DNA of 17,091 bases. It comes from Anaerolineaceae bacterium UBA4775 (lineage in GTDB: Bacteria; Chloroflexota; Anaerolineae; Anaerolineales; Anaerolineaceae). Where the stretch lies: the NCBI GenBank assembly GCA_002403205.1, contig DHHJ01000030.1, positions 1 to 17,091 of the forward strand, read 5' to 3'. Below, one piece after another: positions 1 to 7,351 of this stretch (its first letter is position 1; every line of letters begins with the position of its first letter). The position numbers were made by a program, and so were the translations under genes. Under the pieces are notes generated by a model, which worked only from the letters and a program-made list of their open reading frames with translations, had not been told where the DNA came from and did not search any database.

Positions 1-118
1 CCAACCCACCCTACAGCACGCGCAACGGGGTATTTGGTGGGTTGGCTAAGCCGTGTAATGCCATTTTCCGCTCATCAAGGAGAAATATGCACATTTTCAC
101 GCCAACCCATCTACAGCC
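1..118. repeat. REP-like cluster of inverted and direct repeats
   Basis: The 10-mer CCAACCCACC at 1-10 is repeated as its exact reverse complement GGTGGGTTGG at 36-45, so the first 45 bases can form a 10 bp stem with a 25-base loop. A third, directly oriented copy starts at 102: CCAACCCA-T-CTACAGC against CCAACCCA-CC-CTACAGC at 1-17. The cluster lies between the unseen left neighbour and murI and continues to the window edge, so its full extent is unknown. Short GTGGGTTGG-type palindromic units are commonly dispersed in bacterial intergenic DNA; whether this one is dispersed in this genome cannot be judged here. Confidence 0.6.
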
Positions 119-131
119 TACCACCCCGTGA

Positions 132-137
132 TACAAT
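132..137 (+). promoter_or_regulatory. -10 box of murI, leaderless-type spacing
   Basis: TACAAT at 132-137 is followed by 7 nt and then the murI ATG at 145, so transcription would begin at or next to the start codon. No Shine-Dalgarno sequence precedes the ATG. No good -35 box is visible at 16-18 nt spacing. Confidence 0.45.
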
Positions 138-144
138 GTAAACC

Positions 145-987
145 ATGGCAAGCCAATCTCCTCCCCACCAACCCATCGGGATTTTCGATTCCGGCGTGGG
201 CGGGCTGTCGGTGCTGCGCGCCATCCGTAAGCAGCTCCCCCAGGAGCACGTCCTGTACCTTGCCGACCAGGCTCATATCCCCTACGGCACGCGTCAAAAG
301 ACCGAAATCCGTGATTTTGCCTTTGGGATCACCGCCTTCCTGCTGGCCAAAGGCGCAAAACTGATCGTGGTGGCCTGCAACACGGCCTCGGCGGCCGCCC
401 TGCACGAGCTGCGGGCGCGCTTCCCGCAGGTGCCCTTTGTGGGCATGGAACCCGCCGTCAAACCCGCCGCGTCGCTGACCCAAACGGGCCGGGTGGGCGT
501 GCTGGCCACGCCAACCACCTTCGCCGGGGACCTGTACGCCGCCCTGGTGGACCGCTTTGCCCAGGGTATAGAGATCTACAAAGATACCTGCCCTGGCCTG
601 GTCGAGCAGATTGAACACGGTAAACTGGATACACCTGCAACCCGGGCGATCCTGGAAAAAGCCCTGACCCCCATGCTGGCGGAAAATGTCGACACGATCG
701 TGCTGGGCTGCACCCACTACCCCTTTGTGATCCCGCTGATCGAAGCGATCACCGGGCCGGACGTGCGCACCATTGACCCCGCACCAGCCATCGCCCGCCA
801 AACGGCACGCCTGCTGGACCAGCACGGCTGGCTCAACCCGGCCAAAGCACGTGGCCGGCTGCAATTCTACACCAGCGCTGATCCCGCCAGCCTGGAAGCC
901 TTGCTGCCGCGCCTGCTGGGCGAGACCGGATCGGTCACCCAGGTGGCCTGGTCGGGCCTGCAATTGGAAATCGTTACTGCGGATTAA
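145..987 (+). CDS. murI: Glutamate racemase
   Basis: Converts L-glutamate to D-glutamate in the cytoplasm for the second position of the peptidoglycan stem peptide. The product is 280 aa, normal for the family. The family landmarks are all present and correctly spaced: DSGVGG at residues 15-20 (Asp15, Ser16), PYG at 47-49, the first catalytic cysteine in CNTASA at Cys78, and the second in GCTHYPF at Cys189 with the neighbouring His191. Such enzymes use the two cysteines as acid and base on opposite faces of the substrate. The ATG at 145 is preferred over the out-of-frame ATG at 128 because the protein begins 11 residues before the conserved IFDSGVGG strand and a -10 box lies just upstream. 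The gene stands alone and its stop overlaps that of the convergent M23 peptidase gene by 4 bp. Essential in most walled bacteria. Confidence 0.97.
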   Translation: MASQSPPHQPIGIFDSGVGGLSVLRAIRKQLPQEHVLYLADQAHIPYGTRQKTEIRDFAFGITAFLLAKGAKLIVVACNTASAAALHELRARFPQVPFVGMEPAVKPAASLTQTGRVGVLATPTTFAGDLYAALVDRFAQGIEIYKDTCPGLVEQIEHGKLDTPATRAILEKALTPMLAENVDTIVLGCTHYPFVIPLIEAITGPDVRTIDPAPAIARQTARLLDQHGWLNPAKARGRLQFYTSADPASLEALLPRLLGETGSVTQVAWSGLQLEIVTAD

Positions 988-2621
988 TCCTCGCGGATGA
1001 TGGTTGACCCCGAAGAGCCATCCGGCCGTGAAGTGACGATTTGATCCCCTTTTTGTAAAAACCCCTCATACCTGGCCAAACCGGCATAGGCGCGCCAGCC
1101 GCTCAAGACCAGCGGGAAGGGTTCACCTGCACCCAGCCATTCCCCGTTGAACTTGCGCGCCAGGTGCACATGGGTGCCGCTGGACTGCCCGCCCTCACAG
1201 GAGGGATGGCCAATGGGTTCATCAGCAGCGACCCACCTGCCAAGCGGGGCTCGGTCCTGCTCGGCGATGTGCATATAAACCAGCACCCAGCCGGTGCCCT
1301 CGTCACCATCGCCATCCAGGTCCAGCGCAACCACCCCGCGCGCCGACCGCACCACCAGCCCTGGTGCAGAAGCGGTCACCCAGCGGGCGGAGACCGCGCA
1401 GGGGGGTTCACCGGTGATAGGCGCAAAGTCCAGCGCCCCGCGCGGTGTGCCTGTCTGCCAGGTGACGTGTGCACCGCCGGTCAGGCTCCAGGCTTCCCCA
1501 GGGGCAAAGGGCAGGGCCAGCTCGGGCTGGCGGTCCGTCGCGAGTAAATAAGGCTCCGCCACGGCTGCCCTAGACCAGAAATCCCCAAACATCTCCGCGT
1601 AGAAGGTCAGGAAGGAAACCTCGCCAAACAAATGTGTTTCCCAGGCAGGCTGGTCGTGCAGGGCCGCAAAAAGCTGCATCAGCGCAGCGCTGCCGGCATT
1701 CAACGCCGGCGAGAGCCTGCCCCGTCCGCCGCCGAAGAAGCTCACGTCCAACATGCCCCCATCCCGCCAGCCGTAGAAGCCCTGTGCCAGCAGCCTGGCG
1801 GTGATCATCAGCTCGTTATACAGCCCGCGATCCACCGCGCCATACCCGATCGGGTAGCTGTCCTGCTCAGCCCCCACAGGGTGCCCCAACACCCAACCTG
1901 AGCGGTATTCCAAAAAAGCCAGCAGCAGCCTGGGGTTGGTGCTGGTCTCGATCGCCACCCGCTGGACGATCTCAGGCCCGCTCATCAACTCACCCCTGAC
2001 AACCTCGGTATAACCCGCCAGGAAGCCATTTGCCGCCAGCGAAAAGGTCACCACGTCAAAATCCCCTACCGTCGGGCCGTAGATCACTTCGCTGTCCGGC
2101 AGGATGGGGGCGTGGAATGGCAGGCTGTCTTCAATTGTGTCCGGAACCTTGACCTGCATCCCAATCGGCAGGAGGCCGATGGGAGCGAGGGGTATGTCGG
2201 CGTGGACCTCACTCTCGTGCACCGCAAAGCGCCTTGCCAGGCCGGTGAGGGTATCGCCCTGCTGGGTGGTGTAGAGCAGGGTGCCTTCTGCCTGCACAAG
2301 CGGACTGGCCGGTGGGGTGATACCGGTCACCCCGTGTGTGGGCAGGGGCAGGGGCGTGGGCGTGCCCGGGTTCTCGGGATTGAGAATCCCTGCAATTTCG
2401 GTCATACGTTGGGGGGAATCGCCGTCTGCGGGCGGTACCGGCTGGGGAAAATTGCATCCTGCCAGCGCAGCCAGCAGGATCAGCAACCCCATGCCTAAAA
2501 TTACGCTTGCGCAGTGGCTAAGAACACTGTTGGAACGATGTTTTCCTGTTATCGTCATCCCAGGCATACCATTAAAACGGATTCTGCCGCACCAGGGTTC
2601 CCACCTGCCCTGCTGGGGCAT
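984..2621 (-). CDS. LysM-domain lipoprotein with LasA-type M23 metallopeptidase domain
   Basis: Probable exported, lipid-anchored cell-wall hydrolase, 545 aa from the ATG at 2621. A hydrophobic stretch at 38-55 ends in the lipobox LAGC (Cys56), followed by a Pro/Thr-rich linker (85-105) and a LysM domain at about 117-160 (QGDTLTGLARRF). The C-terminal third, about 375-510, fits peptidase M23: GGAH with His385, then LDFAP with Asp398 13 residues later, YMH with His451, and the HVH pair His484/His486. His-x12-Asp is the zinc-ligand spacing of the LasA/beta-lytic M23A branch rather than HxxxD of LytM types. An acidic DLDGDGD run (434-440) may bind calcium. The middle region (165-370) is unassigned. 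The start is uncertain: ATG 2621 abuts the upstream stop (TAAATG), suggesting coupling, but leaves 55 residues before the lipobox; ATG at 2558 gives a more usual 35-residue lipoprotein signal. Confidence 0.88.
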   Translation of the reverse strand: MPQQGRWEPWCGRIRFNGMPGMTITGKHRSNSVLSHCASVILGMGLLILLAALAGCNFPQPVPPADGDSPQRMTEIAGILNPENPGTPTPLPLPTHGVTGITPPASPLVQAEGTLLYTTQQGDTLTGLARRFAVHESEVHADIPLAPIGLLPIGMQVKVPDTIEDSLPFHAPILPDSEVIYGPTVGDFDVVTFSLAANGFLAGYTEVVRGELMSGPEIVQRVAIETSTNPRLLLAFLEYRSGWVLGHPVGAEQDSYPIGYGAVDRGLYNELMITARLLAQGFYGWRDGGMLDVSFFGGGRGRLSPALNAGSAALMQLFAALHDQPAWETHLFGEVSFLTFYAEMFGDFWSRAAVAEPYLLATDRQPELALPFAPGEAWSLTGGAHVTWQTGTPRGALDFAPITGEPPCAVSARWVTASAPGLVVRSARGVVALDLDGDGDEGTGWVLVYMHIAEQDRAPLGRWVAADEPIGHPSCEGGQSSGTHVHLARKFNGEWLGAGEPFPLVLSGWRAYAGLARYEGFLQKGDQIVTSRPDGSSGSTIIRED

Positions 2622-4922
2622 TTATCGGTAAAAGAGCGGATAAATATACTCATAAATGAAATTATATTGAACTTGCTGCCCATAATAAACCACCAGTGCA
2701 AAATCCTGGTCGAGCGCCATGCCGTTACCGGGGACGCCGTCCCCGCTGATGTTGGCTGCAGTGACCGTGATGGTATAGGTGCCACTCGGCATAAGACCCA
2801 GGAAGACGCCTTCAGTGTTGTTCCTGCCATCCGGTGCCCCATCTTTAATGGAGAGGCCATCAGGACCGAAGACGTTCCCGAAATAAGTCTGTCCGGCGGC
2901 TGCCACGGAAAGATCAAGGTCATTGACCCAGGCGGGCGTGTCTCCGCCCAGGCCGTGTCCGGGGGCATCGGTCCACACCAGCATCATCCGCAAGGATTCA
3001 ACCGCAGTATAGAGAGTGATGTCGGTTGACCAGGTCTGACCCGTTTCCGTGAACACAAACGCCTGGTCAATGTAAAGCACCTGCCCGGGTGGATTGAGGA
3101 CGGCGTCGAGGTTCAGACGGCCCCAGCCCTGTTTTGAATCGAAGGGATGCCCCATAACAGCACCGTCTGCATCCAGGTGGCCGGCCAGGCTGTGCGCAAC
3201 CGGCAGAAAAGCGGCTTTGACCAGCGCCGGGCTGGGATCTGTGCCGAATCGGGCCCGGTATTGCTCGAAAAACAGCGCCGCCGCGCCGCTGAGATGGGGC
3301 GCAGCCATGCTGGTGCCGCACCGCGTGTAGTAACCAGAACCCGGATAGTAGGTTGAATCCACAGCGCAGCCCGGGGCCACCAGGAGGGGCAGGTTGCGCC
3401 CGTCCAGGGCCGGGCCGTGGGCTGAATTTTCAGACAGGTTGTTGATGTTCAGGTTCTGGCTTCCGTCTGGATATTGCATATACGTTGAGCCCACACTGAA
3501 GATGTTCTTGGCCTCATCCGGCGTGCCCTGTGTGGAGGTTCCACCGTTCCCGTTCATGACGGAAACCACATAGGTCAGGGGCTGGTTGCCCGGCAGGTCA
3601 GGGTCGGCATCGCGCACGCCGATATCCACCCAGCGCGTATCGGCATCATAACCCTGCGGTGTGCCCGATGGCCCCCAGCTGTTCCCGGAGATAACAGCCT
3701 GGTTGCGTGAGGATTCAGTCATCAGGGTCAGCATGCCGCCTGCTGATCTAAATGTGGGCGAATAGAGCTGCTCCACCAGCCCGGCACCCGGGGCCACACC
3801 CAGGCCGCGCAGGAAGCCAAAGGAGTCAATCACACCTGAGGCGCCATCACCCGCCATGATGCCGGCGGTATGCGTGCCATGAGCACCAACCCTTTCATTC
3901 CCGCAGGTCAATCCGATGCAGGGCAGCATGCGGTTGATGAGGTCAGGATGCCCCTGGTCGACCCCGTTATCCACATTGGCGATCACGACCCCCTGCCCTG
4001 AAAGACCAAGCTGGCTCAACCAGGCCAGGTAACCCGGATAGGCCCGCAGATCCCCGTCCAAATTACCGGCGATCACCTGGTTGCTCATCTCGCCCCGGAT
4101 GCCGCCATCCGTTGGTACAGGCTGGACCGAATACACACCTGGCAACGCCGCGACCGATGCCAGCCGGTCGCCTGGCAGGGTGCAGGCGATCAGGTCAAAA
4201 ACCGGGTCAAGCCCCGATTGCGCGCCGGTGACCGTCCCCCCCAGCGCTTCGATGGCAGCGACGGTTTCCGCCAGGCTGGCCTTGGGATGCACCAGCACCC
4301 GCACCTGGCTGGGCTGGCTGCCCTGCAGGCGGTATTCTGGTTGGATGGCATACGCCGGCAGGTAAACCCCTGTCCAGCGCACAAAGTCCCTTTGGATTTG
4401 GGACTCAACCGCTGCACCCTCCCCCCACACCACATACGTGAAGGGGTGGATATACTGCACAACCTCCAGGCCGCTGGCTTCCAGCGCATCCAGCCAGGCA
4501 GCCTTTGTTGGCCCAAAAAACTGCACCAGGTGCAAGCCCTCTCCACCCTCCCCGGGGAGGGTTCCCAGGTCGGGGCTGAAATTGGGCTGCCTGACCAGGG
4601 GGTCAAAGGACTCGCCGCCCAGGGTGAGGGTGTAAGGATTGGGCGTTTGCTGATAGTCCACACCGGCCCGGTCGAGGGCTGCCAGGTCGCTGACGGGCAT
4701 CACCGTCCAGGTGAACGTGCCATAATCGATCACGATTTCACCGGGCACAGCCTCGCGCAGCCAGCCTGCCGCTGCGCCAGCCGGGATGCGCACCCCCACC
4801 TGCACCGACTGGCCCTCAACGGGTGACTCCGGCGCAGCCAGGGAGAGAATAGCCAACGACAAGAATAGATACGGGATGATCCTGCGGACACAGTGGGGAA
4901 CGAACTGCATGACCTTTTTCAC
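2622..4922 (-). CDS. Secreted subtilisin-like serine protease (S8 family)
   Basis: Exported endopeptidase, 766 aa from a GTG start. Residues 11-38 form a basic-then-hydrophobic signal peptide. Residues about 40-275 resemble a prodomain or N-terminal inhibitor-like region. The S8 catalytic domain spans about 308-610 with the complete triad: Asp318 in VDNG, His348 in AHGTHTAG, Ser538 in CGTSMAAPH; Asn459 in NGNGG is the likely oxyanion-hole residue. Residues 613-747 look like the C-terminal beta-sandwich of KP-43-like S8 proteases (NDLDL at 667-671, NNTEGV at 701-706). The protein ends in an aromatic tail, IYPLFYR. The GTG at 4922 is chosen because a -35/-10 pair sits immediately upstream; ATG 4910 is the alternative. 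The stop directly abuts the M23 gene, so the two probably form one operon of extracellular hydrolases. The natural substrate is unknown. Confidence 0.94.
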   Translation of the reverse strand: MKKVMQFVPHCVRRIIPYLFLSLAILSLAAPESPVEGQSVQVGVRIPAGAAAGWLREAVPGEIVIDYGTFTWTVMPVSDLAALDRAGVDYQQTPNPYTLTLGGESFDPLVRQPNFSPDLGTLPGEGGEGLHLVQFFGPTKAAWLDALEASGLEVVQYIHPFTYVVWGEGAAVESQIQRDFVRWTGVYLPAYAIQPEYRLQGSQPSQVRVLVHPKASLAETVAAIEALGGTVTGAQSGLDPVFDLIACTLPGDRLASVAALPGVYSVQPVPTDGGIRGEMSNQVIAGNLDGDLRAYPGYLAWLSQLGLSGQGVVIANVDNGVDQGHPDLINRMLPCIGLTCGNERVGAHGTHTAGIMAGDGASGVIDSFGFLRGLGVAPGAGLVEQLYSPTFRSAGGMLTLMTESSRNQAVISGNSWGPSGTPQGYDADTRWVDIGVRDADPDLPGNQPLTYVVSVMNGNGGTSTQGTPDEAKNIFSVGSTYMQYPDGSQNLNINNLSENSAHGPALDGRNLPLLVAPGCAVDSTYYPGSGYYTRCGTSMAAPHLSGAAALFFEQYRARFGTDPSPALVKAAFLPVAHSLAGHLDADGAVMGHPFDSKQGWGRLNLDAVLNPPGQVLYIDQAFVFTETGQTWSTDITLYTAVESLRMMLVWTDAPGHGLGGDTPAWVNDLDLSVAAAGQTYFGNVFGPDGLSIKDGAPDGRNNTEGVFLGLMPSGTYTITVTAANISGDGVPGNGMALDQDFALVVYYGQQVQYNFIYEYIYPLFYR

Positions 4923-4928
4923 ACCCTA

Positions 4929-4957
4929 ATCATACATGGAACTGTTCCGGGTGACAA
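4929..4957 (-). promoter_or_regulatory. Promoter of the S8 protease operon (leaderless type)
   Basis: On the minus strand TTGTCA (4957-4952) and TATGAT (4934-4929) are separated by 17 nt, both one base from consensus. Only 6 nt separate the -10 box from the GTG start at 4922, so the transcript would start at about the first base of the start codon. Confidence 0.6.
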
Positions 4958-4985
4958 CTAAGATAAATTCCGTGTGAAGGCCAGG

Positions 4986-5147
4986 TCAACTGGACGCACT
5001 GGCGTACTTCTCCAGGCCGCGGCCGAACAGCCAGGTGGCCACAAGAAAGGCCCCTGCCGTGAAGAGCTGGGCTAGCATCCCGGGCGAGAGGGGGCCCACC
5101 AGCGCCTGGGCGGGGATGAAGCTGACCACCTGTGACCCGGCCAGGTT
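4986..5147 (-). pseudogene. C-terminal remnant of an ABC-2 type transporter permease
   Basis: A 53-codon open stretch on the minus strand, bounded upstream by an in-frame TGA (5150-5148) and ending in TGA at 4988-4986. It has no start codon near its beginning. It reads as the end of a membrane protein: SQVVSFIPAQALVGPLSP, a hydrophobic helix LAQLFTAGAFLVATWLFG, then GLEKYASASS. This layout (FxPAxALxGP, a last helix, then a short basic GLxxYxSxxS tail) resembles the C-terminus of ABC-2/DUF990-type permeases. Everything upstream is missing. The overlapping 73-codon frame that has a start codon is arginine- and proline-rich and is not the coding frame. The assignment rests on recall of the family and needs a database search. 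Confidence 0.5.
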
Positions 5148-5311
5148 TCATGCAAAATGTGTGATTTCATGGAACGGACACAATTATACGCCTAAAGAGG
5201 GCTAAGTGCGGTCATATGGGCTTAAAAAGGGGCTATTTCCATCCGTGGAGGTCGAAAAACCGCCAAGTAGAGAGTAAAGCACCCGGGTTGAGAGATGTGA
5301 GACGCGCCTGA
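5148..5311. other. Intergenic spacer with a TATAAT box on the minus strand
   Basis: No gene is visible. TATAAT occurs on the minus strand at 5188-5183 inside ACAATTATACGC, a 12-mer repeated ahead of the aldo/keto reductase gene. Here it points into the permease remnant, so it may be the relic of an old promoter. No convincing intrinsic terminator for the ABC-F gene was found in this spacer. Confidence 0.4.
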
Positions 5312-7246
5312 TCAACCTGCACCGGCCAATTTGTCTTCCAGGGCAGACCATTCCGCCAGCAAAGCCTCGACCTGCTTTTGTAACCCTACATACTGCTCAC
5401 CCAGGCGAAGCACCTCATCCGGGTCGGACGGCGGTGATTCCAGGAATTTTGAGAGCTCAGCCTGTTGCCCTTCAAGCGCGTTGATCTGCCCCTCAAGCTC
5501 CGATATCCGGGATTCGATCTGCCGGCGTTCAAACTTCGACAGGGCTTTAACCTGTGCCTGTTCAGACCCCGACCGGGAAGATTGCTCTCGATATGCACTG
5601 CCCCCCTCCTGGCGTTTCGGCTGATCCTCCTGCATTTTGAGCTTATGCGCTTTATATTGCGTGTAGGAGCCTTTGAACACCTGCAGGCTCTGGCCGTGCG
5701 GGTCTACTTCCCAGATCTGGGTTGCCAGCGAGTCGATCAGGTAGCGGTCGTGGGAAACCAGCAGGATCGTACCCGGAAAATTCGACAGCACCGATTCAAG
5801 CACCTCCTGGGTCGGCAGGTCCAGGTGATTGGTGGGTTCATCCAGCAACAGCAGGTTTGCATCCGATAGAGATAGCTTGGCCAGCGCCAGCCGGCCGCGT
5901 TCACCGCCTGAAAGGGTGCCCACCCTGCGGAACACATCATCGCCGGTGAACAGGAACCGGGCCAGGTAATGACGCACCTCTGCCGGGAGCAAATTGGGCG
6001 CCAGGGACTCGATCTCCGCCATCAAAGTTTTATTGGGGTCCAAGCCTTCATGCGCCTGGGCGAAATACCCGATCGCCAGGCTGGCGCCTAACTGCACTGT
6101 GCCGGTATAGGGCGGGGTCTTTTCAAGGATGGTCTTGAGGAAGGTGGTCTTACCTGCGCCGTTTGGCCCAATGATGGCCGCACACTCCTGCCGCTGCAAG
6201 ACCAAATCCGGGCAATCGAACAGGGGCTGGCCTTCATCGTGGTAGCCCACCTGCAGATCATGGGTGCGCAGCACCAGGTCGCCTGAGCGGGCCTGGGCGC
6301 TGAGTTTGATGTGCATGCGGCGCGGTGAACTGGGCGGAGGAGCCAGGCGGGCATCTTCCAGCAGGCGTTCCAAACGCCGCTGGCGCCCCTTGGCCTGGTT
6401 GGTGTTCTGCCCGGCAATATTACGGCGAATAAATTCCTGCTCCTTTTGGATGAAGGCCGTTTGCGCCTCATATTCCGCCAGGCGTCGGGCGTAACGCGCT
6501 TCACGCTGGGTCAGGTAGGCTGAATAATTGCCCCGGTAGACCTCTAAAGCAGGCGTCATCTCCCAGGTGGTTTCTGCCACCTGGTCCAAAAAATAGCGGT
6601 CATGGGAGACCACCACCAAAGCGCCATCCCAGTCCTTGAGGAAAGATTCGAGCCACTCTACCGCCTGGATGTCGAGATGGTTGGTGGGCTCATCCAGGAT
6701 CATCACATCGGGATGTTCCAAAAGGATTCTCGCCAGCAAGGCGCGTGTGCGCTGACCACCTGAGAGCTGGGTGACCGGGCGATGATAATCCTTCTCGTCA
6801 AACCCTAGCCCGGAAAGGACTTGTTTGATCTGCACCTCGTAAGTGTACCCGCCGCGCTGTTCGAAGGCCTGCTCCAGGGCGCCATACCGGGCCAGGGCGT
6901 TCTCTGCCTGTTGCGGGTCTGACATCGCGGCCATACACGCATCCAACTCACCTTGCATTTCGATGATCTCACCGAAAACCGCCAGGCAGTGTGACCAGAG
7001 CGTACCCTCGTTGACGAGGTTGGCTTCCTGGGGCAGATAGCCGATCGACAGGTCCTTTGCATGCTGAACGGACCCCACATTGGGGAAATCCAGCCCAATC
7101 AGGATGCGGATCAGCGTGGTCTTTCCGACGCCGTTTGGCCCCACAATGGCAATGCGCGCCCCCTTGGGAATGGCCAGGGAAATGCCTTCAAAAATATCCT
7201 CCGGGCCAAAGGATTTGGCCAGGTTCGTTGCGATGATTAACGACAT
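5312..7246 (-). CDS. ABC-F family ATPase (Uup/YdiF-like)
   Basis: Soluble tandem-ATPase protein of the ABC-F family, 644 aa. These proteins bind the ribosomal E site and modulate or rescue translation; they have no membrane domain. The first ATPase domain has Walker A GPNGVGKT (36-43), signature LSGGQ (161-165) and Walker B ending in LDEP (184-187). The charged linker at about 240-320 (YLTQREARYARR) corresponds to the P-site tRNA interaction motif. The second domain has GPNGAGKT (360-367), LSGGE (445-449) and LLLLDEP (465-471). Residues about 565-640 form a Leu/Glu-rich coiled coil after a low-complexity linker, as in Uup-type members. The frame is open 30 codons further upstream, but Met at 7246 is chosen because SLIIATNLAKSFG is the normal N-terminus and a -10 box lies 7 nt before it. 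A role in antibiotic resistance cannot be inferred from sequence. Confidence 0.95.
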   Translation of the reverse strand: MSLIIATNLAKSFGPEDIFEGISLAIPKGARIAIVGPNGVGKTTLIRILIGLDFPNVGSVQHAKDLSIGYLPQEANLVNEGTLWSHCLAVFGEIIEMQGELDACMAAMSDPQQAENALARYGALEQAFEQRGGYTYEVQIKQVLSGLGFDEKDYHRPVTQLSGGQRTRALLARILLEHPDVMILDEPTNHLDIQAVEWLESFLKDWDGALVVVSHDRYFLDQVAETTWEMTPALEVYRGNYSAYLTQREARYARRLAEYEAQTAFIQKEQEFIRRNIAGQNTNQAKGRQRRLERLLEDARLAPPPSSPRRMHIKLSAQARSGDLVLRTHDLQVGYHDEGQPLFDCPDLVLQRQECAAIIGPNGAGKTTFLKTILEKTPPYTGTVQLGASLAIGYFAQAHEGLDPNKTLMAEIESLAPNLLPAEVRHYLARFLFTGDDVFRRVGTLSGGERGRLALAKLSLSDANLLLLDEPTNHLDLPTQEVLESVLSNFPGTILLVSHDRYLIDSLATQIWEVDPHGQSLQVFKGSYTQYKAHKLKMQEDQPKRQEGGSAYREQSSRSGSEQAQVKALSKFERRQIESRISELEGQINALEGQQAELSKFLESPPSDPDEVLRLGEQYVGLQKQVEALLAEWSALEDKLAGAG

Positions 7247-7253
7247 GTTTGGA

Positions 7254-7259
7254 AGTATA
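7254..7259 (-). promoter_or_regulatory. -10 box of the ABC-F gene, leaderless-type spacing
   Basis: TATACT on the minus strand (7259-7254) is followed by 7 nt and the ATG at 7246. There is no Shine-Dalgarno sequence and no clear -35 box at the expected distance. It lies in a 105 bp divergent spacer shared with the flippase gene. Confidence 0.5.
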
Positions 7260-7338
7260 CCATTTGGGCACGCTTTTTGAACCCGCACAGACCCGCAGGC
7301 ATGCTCAACAGGTTTGCACCCGAGGGGTCTTCGCATGG

Positions 7339-7344
7339 TAGAAT
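7339..7344 (+). promoter_or_regulatory. -10 box of the flippase-oxidoreductase operon, leaderless-type spacing
   Basis: TAGAAT at 7339-7344 is followed by 7 nt and the ATG at 7352. No purine-rich Shine-Dalgarno stretch lies between them (the 7 nt are CTCCCCT). A weak -35 candidate, TTGCAC at 7314-7319, has a long 19 nt spacer. Confidence 0.5.
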
Positions 7345-7351
7345 CTCCCCT

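Noticed and set aside
118..963. 281-codon open frame on the - strand opposite murI
   Set aside because: Antisense shadow of a fully conserved glutamate racemase, with Gly/Gln/Arg-rich composition and no motif.
4930..5151. 73-codon minus-strand frame between the S8 protease and ABC-F genes
   Set aside because: Arg/Pro/Gly-rich with no pattern. Another frame of the same DNA gives a hydrophobic permease-like C-terminus, so this one is the wrong frame.
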